A DNA stretch of 64,000 bases from Siphonodentalium dalli (taxonomy: Eukaryota; Mollusca; Scaphopoda; Gadilida; Siphonodentaliidae), in contig CP136069.1 in the NCBI GenBank assembly GCA_032622095.1, positions 128,197,123-128,261,122 of the forward strand. Reading direction: 5' to 3'. The position numbers and the translations under genes are program-made. Positions 12,130 to 23,930 of the stretch are shown one piece after another (the first letter of the stretch is position 1; the number at the start of each line of letters is the position of its first letter). The notes under the pieces are model-generated. The model was not told where the DNA came from. It worked only from the letters and a program-made list of their open reading frames with translations, and did no database searches.

Positions 12130-14880
12130 CTGTAAATAAAAATAATATATATAAATAATCACCTAAAAAAAGTACGTTCCCCCGATAGATTCGAAGATAA
12201 CTTCAAATATGGTATGCAGAAACTCTGGATGATAATCTATTATATTAGGCTGCTAACACGTGACGAGCACTGTCTTGTAACTAATGATATGGTGAGTGGC
12301 TACATGCATCAGTGAACACCCATTGAATGGGAAGAGTCGACTTTCCAAAAATCAAATTCTCACAGGGTTCACTAAGAGTGAACATGTTCACACATGCTGG
12401 GCATTTGATCAAGTTCGAATGTCTAAATATTCGGTTAATTACAGGTGGGTTGACATATCATTGGAGACTTCGTCCCAATAGCTCTAAAGAAAGCGAACAG
12501 TCTACAACAGAGTGGATAATGACACAAATCGATGACATTCTTCACCTACTGCCAGAGTGATTGGCAGCCTCATCGCATGACATTATTGGATCCAGTGTCT
12601 ACTCTTTATAATGAGAGCACAGTGACTCCATATATTGTCGTGGCATGCATGGGGTTACATGAATTACTAACTGTTCTTCACACGAGTATTTAAATGGGTT
12701 GTAACAGTGTTGTGACGTTTTAATTAGGCACTGCATCCGCATAAATTGTTCTCACTCAAATATGCAAGCAGTCCCCCCAAACGTTTTGAAAGCTCAAAAT
12801 TCAGACAATGGGGATATTTTTGGGCAATTTTCGGGCAAATGGAATGGTATTTCAAGGGGAAAATTATGGCAAATTACAGTATTGTTCACATTTCTGTCCG
12901 AATTATACATATATAATGTTAACGTGAATATGTTTTGTTATATTTCTGTGTATAAAGAAGGTATATTCTTTTGCAATGGTCCTAATATACTGAATATACT
13001 TGCACAATTTCACGGCAATCGGCCTAAGAATTCTAGAATTTCCGTGTAGTATGCCAGGGGTAATTTACTTACTTTGAGGTGTTTAGAATACATATAGCAA
13101 TTAATCACCTGTATAAATCGTAACTCTTTGTATAAGAGTTTCGATAATATATCTAAATACGCTCTTCAAGAATCGACATATTATTATAGAGTTACTATAC
13201 AATGTTGTGTACAGTATGTGTTTTCTTTACTTTGGGGACCATAATGGAAATAAATGGTCTTCGGGCTGTTTTCTTATGCTATCCCCGATGGTTTTTGGTC
13301 ACCTGTTAGTGCCGGACAACTCCTTTACAGTATCATACCCTGTATAAACGCCATACTTATGCTGGGTATTGGTCGACTGCGGAAGTGGTAATGTACCATA
13401 TGGTACATCACATCCTTCCGCAGGTGACCTAATTCCAGTAATAAATCAAATAATATGATATTCTACATCTTTAAAATTTCTGCTAATCTGTTACTTGTTA
13501 CATGTATTGCTGTTTATTTTTATCTATACATGTAGGTTGTCCTACACCAATATGTCCCTTAAAGACCATTAAAACGTATCTTATCTAGTCCAGGTATGAG
13601 TGTGTTTGGAAATGCCATTCAGTATAGTGAGACGCCTACATTATTTTTTTTCATATTAAGGCCATAATAAAAATTGGACTTTTTCCCCCAGATTAAAAAT
13701 AACATAAAAACCTCCCTATACTACCAAACATATTTTATTGAGACTATATGAATTAATACTCTAAGGATATGGAAACACCATTTATGTTACAGGAATGACA
13801 AATATAGAGGATCTCCAACGAGTTATATTTGGGTTATAAGATTTTATGGAACGAGTTTTGTAAATTTGATTCACGACGTGTCATGGGCGAGTTGTGAATC
13901 AAATTTATGAAACGATAAAATCTTATATCCCAACGTAACGAGTTGAAGATCTTGTATATTACATGAAAAAAACTAGAGTTTTTATGACCTTTTAACAAAT
14001 CAAAATCCCCAAAAGAAGTTGCAAAATGCATATATTTACAGCGTTGGTTGAGACGCTTCACAACCGTGTACGGCAGTATTGCGCGCTCTGGCTGACGACG
14101 GGACATATATAATCCCCAATGTGCATCTTTGTTTTGTGTCTCTTTTCATTAGTGCAACGAAGTTGGCAATAATTTAACTTTAATGCACAAAGCAATCATT
14201 TTTGCATTGTCTGATATTGGTGTCATGCGCGGCTTTTCTAAATAGTATTAATCCGACGAAATCAATATAAATTTTGTTGGCGAGATGCCATGTTATCACA
14301 GGAAGCACGCAAATATATTGAACAATCGGGACATGGCCTCATGTTGGCTGTATAAAAACACACCAGCTGAGAACATAGCGCAGTTTTTTTTCTCAATATA
14401 ATCCTAGGCGTGGTGTTACCTGGAAAATGATTACCTTGGTTTCTCAATGTACACGCAGTTCTGGGACAAATGGCTGAATAAACCTATCCATTGGCCTTCT
14501 GTAGTAGAGAAAGAGATAAATTGCCTACATATGCCTACTCAGTCTGAAGCATAAGGTATAGGGTAAGGAGATACCAAGATATTTTTTTGTTGTGGCCTAT
14601 AAAGCAGATTAAAGGTACGTGCAGCAGTCTTAATTCATCGGTATAAATTAGTCGAGCGGGAAACTAAACGTATAAGTTTAGAGAATAGGTAACAAAACAT
14701 ATAACAGGAAATGCGACTTAAAGGTTTCGAATAGCTATAGTGTATGTTGAATACTGTTCGCAAACTGGTCCAGATTATATATACATATATTAAGCATTAA
14801 CTACTAGTATTCGAAAAGGAGATTAGGTTGAAAATTAATGTCGTTTAGACTCTTGTGTGATTTTTATGTCAGCAACATAC
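12130..14880 (-). other. Intron of the oxygenase gene
   Basis: Contains the second copy of a degenerate dispersed repeat at 12171-12560 (compare 10669-10990). It also contains a near-perfect palindrome at about 13836-13932, with arms TATAAGATTTTATGGAACG and CGATAAAATCTTATA and the inner arms TAAATTTGATTCAC and GTGAATCAAATTTA. The remainder is AT-rich with no exon seen. Open frames such as 13834-14106 simply cross the palindrome. Confidence 0.7.
13836..13932. repeat. 97-bp palindrome in intron
   Basis: The outer arms read TATAAGATTTTATGGAACGA against the complement of CGATAAAATCTTATA. The inner arms TAAATTTGATTCACGAC and GTTGTGAATCAAATTTA flank a loop of about 12 bases. It could extrude a cruciform and may be a tiny fold-back element. 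Confidence 0.8.
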
Positions 14881-15126
14881 CTGGTCAGCTATTACGCTTA
14901 ATGACAACCCTGGACATGACACGCCGAGTACTTTCAGCTCATGTGTTAATTTAAGAGTTCCTATGTGCTCATTCGGTGTCGAATTTGATTCCCATTTAGC
15001 CGTCCAAGCGTGAAATGCGAATCCCCATATCTTTTTCCACATGTAACGAAGATCAACACCAGCGAACATTAGATTCCCATGTACTTTTGAGAGATGCCCT
15101 ACGTCTGCCCCATTCTCTGGAATTTC
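14881..15126 (-). CDS. nvd: Neverland/DAF-36-like oxygenase, iron-binding exon
   Basis: This exon encodes 82 residues in phase 0 at both ends, with a TTTCAG acceptor at 15127-15128 and a CAG/GTATGT donor after 14881. The peptide starts EIPENGADVGHLSKVHG. The stretch D-x2-H-x4-H supplies the two histidines expected to hold the mononuclear catalytic iron and the acidic residue that links it to the Rieske cluster of a neighbouring subunit in this enzyme class. WGFAFHAWTAKWES and a CPGLSLSV segment follow and are typical of animal Neverland-type proteins. All metal-site residues expected in this part are intact, so nothing suggests a pseudogene. The other frames over the exon are by-products. Confidence 0.93.
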
Positions 15127-15922
15127 CTGAAATGATGAAATTTAGCGTCAGTGCCCAGCTGCAGTGCCTGGAATTTCCAACCAACCTCATCGACGGTGGG
15201 GAATCACGTGGTTTCGAGTTGATGAGTATATCACGCATTCAAAATGGCAACCGGAGGCGACCGCAAACTCGATCAGAAACGAGGAAAAAGGTAATAAGCT
15301 AGATAATGATTTATTAGATAGTATTTTGGCAGCTACAAGCATAATTATGCTATACTATTTTTCAAACAAGCTGATACCTCATTTGTGTCCAAACTTACAG
15401 TCGTTTGCTCTAACATTCTGACCAAAGTTGTCAGTCGAAGGATTCTCCAAGATGTATGGACTGCAAGAGGCAACTTAGGTAAGAATTTTACAGCAAACTA
15501 CTCAGTATTTCCGTACAAATAAGGTATCAACTTGTTTTAATAATAAACTAGCATATGGTCGTAACAGTTAAAATGCTATGTGTTGTGTCAGTTGCTCATA
15601 TATTATGTGTTTGCACATTCTGAATGTGTGGTAGTCACCAACCTCGAAACCACGTGATTCCCCACCGTGCCCATCTACATATATATATGGAATAACAATT
15701 TAATCTAAATTTTGGATGTAATGTATATATGAAAATGTATTTACCAAGTCTAGAAACCTATTTTCAGCTTAAAATAGCTGACTGCCGAGGATGGAATTTC
15801 AACTGTTGAATATTTTGACCCAAGTATTGTGTTATACAACGACCTCACAAACTACATCCACGTAAGAGGTTTAAATACACTGGATACACTGTGTAAGGGG
15901 ACACCACTCTATTGTGACTCAC
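15127..15922 (-). other. Intron carrying a small inverted-repeat element
   Basis: An intron of about 800 bp with GTGAGT donor and TTTCAG acceptor. Much of it is the inverted-repeat element at 15193-15670; the remainder is AT-rich. Confidence 0.8.
15193..15670. mobile_element. Intronic MITE with a ~28-bp TIR
   Basis: The left end contains GGTGGGGAATCACGTGGTTT and the right end carries its complement, AAACCACGTGATTCCCCACC, about 475 bp apart. The 21-bp core matches perfectly across the two arms, so the element is relatively young compared with the other MITEs here. It lies wholly in an oxygenase intron, about 65 bp upstream (in transcript sense) of the acceptor of the iron-binding exon. No coding capacity. 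Confidence 0.8.
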
Positions 15923-16101
15923 CTCGATATGACAGTTGACGTAGTGCTCCGTCCGACCCCTGTACGTATAACTACCATTCTGTATTTCTTCTATATCCGG
16001 CGGTGTCCAGTTTGGTTCCATTCCTTCCGCGTGGAACCAGAAATGAATCCACTGATTGATTTCTATGGTGGGCCATGCCTTTATCTTAGCCGTATCTGGG
16101 A
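15923..16101 (-). CDS. nvd: Neverland/DAF-36-like oxygenase, exon after the Rieske exon
   Basis: This exon of 179 bp completes a Val codon split with the Rieske exon (G then TC) and encodes 59 further residues, ending in phase 0. The acceptor is CTCAACAG (16102-16103) and the donor is GAG/GTGAGT. The peptide starts PDTAKIKAWPTIEINQWIHF and continues WFHAEGMEPNWTPP, matching the family block K-x-W-x2-x-E-x-N-x2-I-x-x-W-x-H-x-EG-x2-P-x-W-x-P that follows the Rieske domain. A 119-codon reading of the same frame continues into flanking intron at both ends and should not be taken as the exon. Confidence 0.93.
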
Positions 16102-16229
16102 CTGTTGAGAAAATAAAGAAACATGACAGTGACTTGCTCACACCTCCATATTTAACACTTTCTATGCTAAATGGATTCTCCCATTCAGTTCTAAAAGTAT
16201 ACACTGGAACGGTCTATTATTCATTCATA

Positions 16230-16620
16230 TGGGCGTTCAGATAATAAAAGCAGACGACAGACAGAAAACAGATAATACACTAGCAGAATTATTCATATCC
16301 ATTGGTGGGAAATGTTCAGATAATAACTTTAAAAAACATGGTCATTTTGTTGAACATAGTACTCGTCAGCGAGCGTTTTGTAAAGAAAGGTTGGTTTATT
16401 ATTGCTATACACAGAATGCACAAGTGTTGCCCACTTGATTCAGATTAAAATGCAGCAACTTAAAACTATAAACTTGTATGAAAACGTGAGTGTGACAGCA
16501 TTCTGCACATGTGTGGGAGTGAAAGCGCACATCATTTGTTACTTCATTGTTCGTGCACAGTATTCTGCAATTCGATCTGAAATGTTTGATGAGTTATATC
16601 GACCGATTTACTACTAAATG
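16230..16620 (+). pseudogene. Decayed C-terminal remnant of a non-LTR retrotransposon
   Basis: One frame gives ENVSVTAFCTCVGVKAHI; a shifted frame gives AHHLLLHC, resembling the C-x2-C...H-x4-C zinc-binding tail of LINE ORF2 proteins. The reading frame is broken by shifts. The 5' part (16230-16380) is also repeated at 11095-11270. This is a weak call based on motif shape only. Confidence 0.4.
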
Positions 16621-16861
16621 TAGATTGATCATTATCAAAGTCAGATAACTGAAAGCAGTACAGAAATGCATTGTGCAATCTAGTACGTTCAAACGATTGC
16701 ATGCGTTTGGTAACTAACCCACACTATTTATTCAATATAACTTCGAAGGCTCTCTATAGGTTAATCCTCGGTATTATTGGCTCAGCATTGACTTTTAACT
16801 CTCGGGATAAATATGTGATAATTACTAACTTCACCAGAAATGTTGTAACACTAACTACAAC

Positions 16862-17219
16862 TTAAAGGGGACTGTACGCACCAAATCCGGCCGTTTATGG
16901 GACCATCTCCCATTACATGTATACTCAACAGAATATATATGCAAGAAATGAATGAATTTGAGCCATGGATGAGTGCAAAATACACTCATGTGCTCTATAA
17001 ACGATGTAAACAACATGGTAATTATAATGAAAATGAGTCTATGACTCGTGCCATTAACTCAATTTGATTATAATTACCATGTTGTTTATATGGATCATAG
17101 AGCACATGAGTGTATTCTGCACTCATCCATGGCTCAAATTCATTCATTTCTTGCATATATTGTTGAGTGTAATAGATGGTCCCATAAATGTTCGGATTTA
17201 GTGAACAGTATCCCTTTAA
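16862..17219. mobile_element. Near-palindromic MITE (~358 bp)
   Basis: The left arm (16862 to about 17030) and right arm (about 17053 to 17219) are inverted copies over about 165 bp, with a loop of about 20 bp. The ends are TTAAAGGGGACTGTACG and ACAGTATCCCTTTAA. Shared arm words include GCAAGAAATGAATGAATTTG, GAGCCATGGATGAGTGCA and CAACATGGTAATTATAAT. The TTAA at each extremity could be a duplicated target. Open frames across it on both strands arise from the palindrome. Confidence 0.85.
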
Positions 17220-18589
17220 ATCTGCATGTACCGCTCGCAATCCCGACGGCTTGGCCACTTCCGCTTTCGCATGTACCAAACTCCAGGCAGAGTTATCTCC
17301 CGTCGCTCCGATGAGATACCACTGCCACAAGAACATTTGGTAAGGATTTCTGACATGACCTTAGTTCTTATCTTTTAGGATTAAAATTGTATATGTCGGG
17401 CTCAGTTCATATTGTTTTTATCAATACCGAAAGAATTGCCATTATAGCAAACTAGTGGTGATAAAAATAAGATAATAGGTGACTAAATAGTTCCGACAAT
17501 ACTTAAAAATAGATGTATCGGTCCGAAAAGTTCCATCCACGCGACAGTGATATATCGCAGTGATAACGGGGGGGGGGGGGGGGTTGCATGGAGTTTGGGA
17601 AATAAACTCTCCCATAAATAGACACCGTATTCGAGTAAGACTACAACACACGGCCCTGATAATAAGACGATGGCCTTGACTGCATGGTTAGTACGCAGAG
17701 ATATCCAACAGATAAAAGAATAAAAAGTTCAATAAATAGGACAATAACTAGCAATTATTAAGTTCAAATGACTAGTGTCCCTGTTAACTGACGAATTTCC
17801 CGGTAGTGTGCACATGATCAATCACGTGATTGAAATAGTCCGGCATATATGAAAATGGCCGATTTTGGTACCTTTCTTTCATTATTTGAGTTTCAAACGT
17901 CCTTCTGTTAAATGTAATCTACACGGTGATCATGTGCAAATGCAGATGAACAGACTTATAAAGCTCGAAGCGTGTTGTCGAATCATTTCCATCAACTCAC
18001 ATATACACGTAATATGTATACATGTATATCATCGTTGTAAAATGTTTCTAACGTTGCTTGTTTTGTGGAAGGAATATACAGTGCTTACAGAAGCCTTACA
18101 TGAAAGAACCGCGAACCCCCAAATTATAGATGTCTTCGAAATTTGGAAGGTAGAATAAAATGTACATGTATGAGGCATGTATTTCGATACGTACACGAAC
18201 ATATATATGCATACTCTACATACCCTGGACATGATTTGCCAATTTAAAAAAAAAAAAAAAAATTCACATATAATTGAGCAATCAATCAATCAAGTTTATT
18301 GTCTATGTAAATCAATAAATGACATTTAGACAAGATATATAGAATAAACCCATAGTAGCGGAGTGTATTAAATTGTCACCACGAGTGGCATTGTGGTTTT
18401 AACAACGAGTAGAATTGGACATTTTGGCGGGTGGTTAAAACAACAATAACACGAGTGGTCAAAAGTTGATACTCTTGGCCTAATGGGTGTATTTATGCCT
18501 TAATTATTGTTTTTGATTTGTTCCTCGAATACATCTACTCCGCTGTTTACTTTTAATGTGTATCTTCACGGAGAGACCCACACACGACG
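17220..18589. other. Intronic sequence, no element identified
   Basis: Contains a run of 16 G at 17568-17583 and an A run at 18246-18262. Otherwise nothing recognisable. Confidence 0.5.
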
Positions 18590-18809
18590 GGGTGTGTCTT
18601 TTTACCGGATTCCGGATTCCGGATTTAGGTGTCTTTTTACCGGATTTCAACCCGGATTCGGGTATGAATTTCATGCTTGTTTTATCACACATTTAACCCA
18701 TTAAAAGCCGTTTCTGACACGCGGAAACTGGTTAGGAGGCGAGATTAAACCAATATAGGGCTGTCGTGCTCATTCAACCCGATTAATCGTATTTAAAGGT
18801 ACATATCGT

Positions 18810-20671
18810 ACTGCAGTCACTGATTGATATTTGTGTCAACTATAGTAACTTTTGGAGGTATAAGTACAATCCTGCAAAAACAGTAATTTGCGTATTTAAT
18901 GAGTCCGCTAACACTGCGCTTAAAACAAACAGATCTTGGAATCTTAATGGTCGGACAATCATTGAAGGTGATCAAGTCACGCATCTCGGGATTCCACTTG
19001 AGAAGCACGCATTCCGAACAAAATTTGTGGAGAATATTTGTTCAAAGTTACGTTCAACATATTTTATGCTTTCAAATGCAGGCTTGTATGCGTATGACAC
19101 CTATTAGCTGTCTCAAAATATACAAGTCGGTTGTTCTCCCGCGTGCTTTATATGGCAGTGAGCTCCTTTGTGATCTGACTTCATCTGACATGGAACGTCT
19201 GGAAAAGTCACACCGTCTGTGTTTAAAGCACATTCAAGGCTTGCCAATGCGTACGCGTACCGATATGGTTCTATGTCTTTTGGGATGTTTTCCTATTGAA
19301 CGAGACATTGAATACAGAAAGCTTTCTTTGCTTTGCTCATTATACCATCTTAACCGGGGGTAGTCCGTGAAGGAGATATTCCGGTACAGACTACTTCAAT
19401 ATGTGACAAGTCCTCAAGCTGTCAACAGGAACGCCTTCTTCTCGGATTTGTTCCGGTTACCACACAAACGGGGCCTTCTTGAACACGTGTATGCATATCT
19501 CTCTTCTGGGGCATTCCCGGACAAATGTTTGCGGAAAAGCTTTGTCAGACAGAGTGATTTAATTTGGGAACTTTCTTTGTCTTCCAGAACTGAGGAAGAT
19601 GTATCTTTTTGGAGATTCAACTCAGCCAATTCTTGCTTGCAAATGTCATATATATGGAAAGCCTGTAAGAAATTTCCATCCGAGAAAGGCAACTTTTACG
19701 TAGCGGCAAAACTTTTGTGCTCAAAATTATTTGGTGATGAAGAATCTTGTCACATGTGTGGCACATCCTTCTCTGACAGAACGGCGCACATTTTAATTCA
19801 TTGCTTCTTCTTATATAGAGGCCGATATACTTTGATTCTGGTATGACTTGATTGACAAATTCCATGTAAATACTTTTATTTCTATCGACTCTATGTCATT
19901 AGAAGATCAATTACTTTTATTTCTGGGTGTTATTCCTGTAGAATCTCTGTCAGAGCATTACTATGACGAGGAGCTTTCGCTTATGAGATTTTTTATTAAG
20001 GCAACACATGATATGTGGTTTAAATGGAGCTTAGCCTCCGGAACGCCGACAAAAGATTGTCTGACTTACATTAACTCTCATTTTCATTGAAAGTAATATT
20101 TTCGCTAATTAACAGCAATCTCAATTATGTTCTCTTTTTAAAAACTGAACGTGTAATAACATACGCTAACTAAACAGTTATTAAACGTTCAGTAGCTATA
20201 TGCACATTCAAGGGTTCTGTTATCGTTAAAACGCAGCGACGCGGTACGCAGGATGCATACTCTGGACCTCCCGTACCATGAAATTATGTGCTAATTCCAT
20301 TGAAAATTGTTAAATATGTTGATCTTTAAAATTTCCAAAGATATACTGTTTCCACAATTAACTTTCGGTCGATATAAGTGACGAAAGCACTGCCCCGAGC
20401 CTGCAGCATGCTTTCTGTTTGCCATGTCGCTGTGGGGAAGGGTTCTGTTCGTGAATGTGTAGCTTTATGCTACGGTCTGTTGACATATATCTGTATATAT
20501 TGTCAAGTTTGTGTGTGTATGTATTTATTTATTTATTTATTGTGTGTGATTGTTTTGAAAACTGTTTGTGTTTCATGGTGGCGGGAATTACTATTGATGT
20601 CCTTTCTATATTTATAGTAACATGTATTTTGGAAAACATACTCTCCTAGCTGGAGGAAATAAAGAGATATA
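18810..20671 (+). mobile_element. 5'-truncated non-LTR retrotransposon (LINE) insertion
   Basis: The insertion lies between two halves of a fold-back element. It begins abruptly in the reverse-transcriptase C-terminal palm/thumb (18832: peptide NPAKTVICVFNES, followed by HLGIPLEKHAF) and ends in an untranslated tail with an ATTTATTTATTTATT stretch and GGAAATAAAGAGATAT before the host element resumes. Missing the catalytic YADD block, it is dead on arrival, as is typical of target-primed reverse transcription. The downstream reading frames are described in the next entry. It lies in sense orientation on the plus strand, antisense to the oxygenase gene. Confidence 0.85.
18832..20090 (+). pseudogene. 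LINE reverse transcriptase C-terminal remnant, frameshifted
   Basis: Three successive frames together give one ORF2 tail. The first, from 18832, reads SNFWRYKYNPAKTVICVFN and HLGIPLEKH. A shift near 19085-19115 leads to LKIYKSVVLPRALYGSELL and LEKSHRLCLKHIQGLP, the conserved YKS-x-x-LPR-x-LYG-x-E block after the RT domain, ending at a stop near 19361. A third stretch, 19367-19846, holds a CHMCGTSFSDRTAHILIHC zinc-knuckle-like C-x2-C-x8-H-x4-C. A final stretch, 19848-20090, completes the tail. At least three lesions make it non-functional. The block order identifies a LINE ORF2; I cannot assign the clade. Confidence 0.85.
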
Positions 20672-21511
20672 TTTAAGGGAACACACCATGTCCGGATCAG
20701 AATTAATTATCTCGTAATTATTGATCATATTTAAAGGTAGATATCATGTCCGGATCCGGTTTTTTTCTCTCTCTGTTTTTCCATTTAAATTATCGTCTTT
20801 TTGATATATTAAATGTCACGTGGAACAAAGTTATAAGTTGATTTTGAGACGTTATACTAGGCTTTTGGATTGATTTCACGGAATGATTATCGCATTTAAA
20901 GGTACACACTATGTGCGGAACCGAATTAATTTCCACGTATTTACTGATAATATTTAAAGGTACAGATTATGCCCGGATCCGGATTTTTCTTCTTATAAAG
21001 TAATGCTTATTTAATACAATAGATGTAAACTGAGTTGCGTGGAACTAGGTTATAGATGTTGATGTTTAGATCAGATCATTCCCGGATTCGGATACGAATA
21101 GTTCTTTTCCATTTCATATAAATAGTCAAGTATTTAATACATTAAATGGCAGCTGAGCTGAGATAATTAATTCGGATCCGGACATGGTGTGTTCCATTAA
21201 ATGCCACCATGATCACGTAAAATCAATCCAACCGCCGTGTCTATATGAAAAAATAAGAAGTATGCTGATCCGGGCACGATATGTACCTTTAAATACGATT
21301 AATCGGGTTGAATGAGCACGACAACCCTATATTGGTTTAATCTCACCTCCTAACCAGTTTCCGCGTGTCAGAAACGGCTTTTAATGGGTTAAATGTGTGA
21401 TAAAACAAGCATGAAATTCATACCCGAATCCGGGTCGAAATCCGGTAAAAAGACACCTAAATCCGGGTAGAAATCCGGAATCCGGAATCCGGTAAAAAGA
21501 CACACACCACA

Positions 21512-23560
21512 CGACGCTATAAGGAATATACGTGGCGCCTACGTAGTGATGCCTACTTTTTACGTCATAACAATTCAAAATCCAATTCTAAATGAATGTA
21601 ATAGAAGAACTAGTTTGCTAACTACGCGTGATGTAATTCTACTATGGGTATAAACATTTAACCCATGAACTGGAGTTTGACAATTTACACCCACAGTAGA
21701 AATTTATACCCACAGTAGGGTGTAAAAATGAAATTTACAAAATAGGTGCTACACACAATATTATTCCATAGATAATTGTGGTATAAATAAATATATACAA
21801 CTGTTCACGGTTCAAAGCCCTGTCGCGGTTTGAAGCCTGAAATAACAGATGATCTTTCCATTATAAGCATGTACCACTCCGGATCCGCCGATCAAACAAT
21901 TAAGAGTAGGTCGCTAAATACGCTCAATATTATTATGCGAACCTTATATCCATTATATGAACTTGTTCAAGACACCTGGACACCTGAGATTCTTCAGCAT
22001 GTAAACATAAAGAGCGTTTCTAGTTATTCTATTCGATGTATAATTATGGTAAGCATAAAGAGCGTTTACCTCACTTATAAATGAACCACGCATTTTCACT
22101 CATGGAAACATTATTTTGGCAACTTCTTTTCGAACGCCTCTGAGGCCAAAATGTCGATTTACCAGAGCGGTGCGGGGGTAATTTCTGGACGCCAGAGACG
22201 CCGATTCGTATCGATTTCCGACAGATTTCCGTTCTCATCGTTTACGCCTCAGAGGCCAGAAATGTCAACGTATTGCAGGTCCGAGTATTTAAACCTGTAG
22301 ATATTTCGTGTATTTTTCGACCTATATTTGTGCATTTATCTTATGTCTGCTTCCAAATTAAATATACATACTTTTGGATGTCCACATGAGCCATACCCCG
22401 GGGGGGGGGGGGGGTCAAAAGGACCAAAAAGTTATTTTTGCAGCTAAAAAAATATCTGCATAATTTTCAACTATTTTTGGCATTGAAACTTAGAGATAAT
22501 GTAATTTTAACATAAAAACTGCCTTTAGACGGTCGGTGTAGCTTGCATCTTGTTGCAAAATAACTAAATACCGGGTATATCAAGGTATATGTCAGTTTAT
22601 GTCACTCCGAACATAAAATACATGGACACGTTGCATAACAAGATTCACTGCATGTCAAACTAATTTAATCACATACACCCACCTGTAATAGGTGTTAGAT
22701 TGGAAACGGACAGTAAGAGGTAAACGTTTTAATATTCTTCCGAAAATTTAGATTTCGTGTTTCGAGGTGGGTGTGTGTCGAAAATGGTCGTAAAAAAGCT
22801 TGCTAAAACGAAAACAATAATTAGTTGCATGCATGGGTCATAAAATGACCAAAGGTAAAACAAAAAAGTATCGCACCTTTTATTCCGACACCCCCTGTCT
22901 CATTGGGAGATGCAACTCGTTCACAGAATCTTGTAAAACCTCATGCTTTAACAGCGTCGAAATTCATCAAAGGATGGGGACCCTGACATAACTTGACGCG
23001 AGCCTTCCGGCGCTGGAGAAATTGCACATATATACATGTATTAAACACATAAAACGCTCGGGTATTAATAAATATGCCACTTCAGCTATTGCGGTCAAGG
23101 ACAAACATGTTACATAGTTATGTATAGAAACAACTGGTAATTTATTGATATATTGATAAGATGACCCATAAATTGCGATACACTTCAAACGGTTAGACCG
23201 ACTTCTATATAAAATTAGTTCACGTTGGCTGTTGATATTGACAAAGCTACACTTAACATGTCACAGGACACAGTGTCGGCGGAAATACGTTGTTCTGGTC
23301 TGAGTCTGGTGTAGATCCGCCCCGTGTCAATGTCTTGGTTCACAACTCAACTGTCGGTCGAAGGACATCCTTGTTTATGATGTAATCAAAGCCGATGAAG
23401 GTTAAACATATCCTTGACAAGAATAATTACACTAAAAGTACACACACACACACGATTGTATTCCTCAGTCGTGATATGAAGAATAGAGATGACTCGAAAA
23501 CTCACGGTTAGCACTTTCGAAAACAATTAGCTATTCATCGTCGCAAAATTCATTTAGGGA
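21512..23560. other. Intronic sequence with a small inverted repeat
   Basis: A G15 run lies at 22400-22414. A short inverted pair, ACGCCTCTGAGGCCAAAATG (22133) and ACGCCTCAGAGGCCAGAAAT (22244), hints at an element of about 130 bp. Nothing else identifiable. Confidence 0.45.
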
Positions 23561-23589
23561 CAAAAAATAATTTAGGGCCAAAAATAATC

Positions 23590-23930
23590 CAACATATCCT
23601 CCAGCAAATACGATCATAATCGACATAATGTGAAAATAAGTTCATATTGGATTATTTTATTCCGAAATAAGCAAATAATGGACTCATGTCCGTTATTCCG
23701 TTTTATTGCGCGAGTCACAGTGAAAACACATTATAAAGAGCGTATACACCTGACAAGTCGTACGTTGGGTTAATTGTGTCATTGTCCTTGGGTACTGAAT
23801 CTATAATGAAGTAATTATGAGTTAATAATGTGACTAAAACGCTCTCATTTTCAGTTTATTATCGACTTAAATTTAGGCGATTCAAAGCAGACTATCGACC
23901 TAAAACAAATTATTTATATAAGCAAATAAT
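23590..23930 (+). mobile_element. MITE family F, copy 1 (approximate ends)
   Basis: Starts near CCAACATATCCTCCAGCAAA and contains AATAAGTTCATATTGGATT, the core TCCGTTATTCCGTTTTATTG and AAAACGCTCTCATTTTCAG. The same blocks occur in inverted orientation at 33285-33572. The right boundary is not sharp. Confidence 0.6.

Larger units (their letters stand above)
18590..21511. mobile_element. Large fold-back element interrupted by a LINE
   Basis: The left arm at about 18590-18809 and right arm at about 21260-21511 are inverted copies over more than 200 bp. Shared words include GTGTCTTTTTACCGGATTCC, CATGCTTGTTTTATCACACA, CCGTTTCTGACACGCGGAAA and CGATTAATCGTATTTAAAGG, or their complements. The interior right part (20672-21260) holds further inverted and repeated blocks built from ATTTAAAGGTACA and GTCCGGATCCGG, including an inner pair, ACACACCATGTCCGGATC at 20681 and its complement near 21172. 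The left interior has been replaced by a truncated LINE from about 18810. Confidence 0.8.

Noticed and set aside
15845..16204. 119-codon continuous reading as one exon
   Set aside because: The GTGAGT donor after 15923 and CTCAACAG acceptor at 16102 give exact phase with the neighbours. The extra codons are intron.
17022..17336. 104-codon minus-strand open frame
   Set aside because: It starts in unique DNA but mostly crosses the palindromic MITE arm. The mirrored frame on the plus strand shows that it is a by-product.
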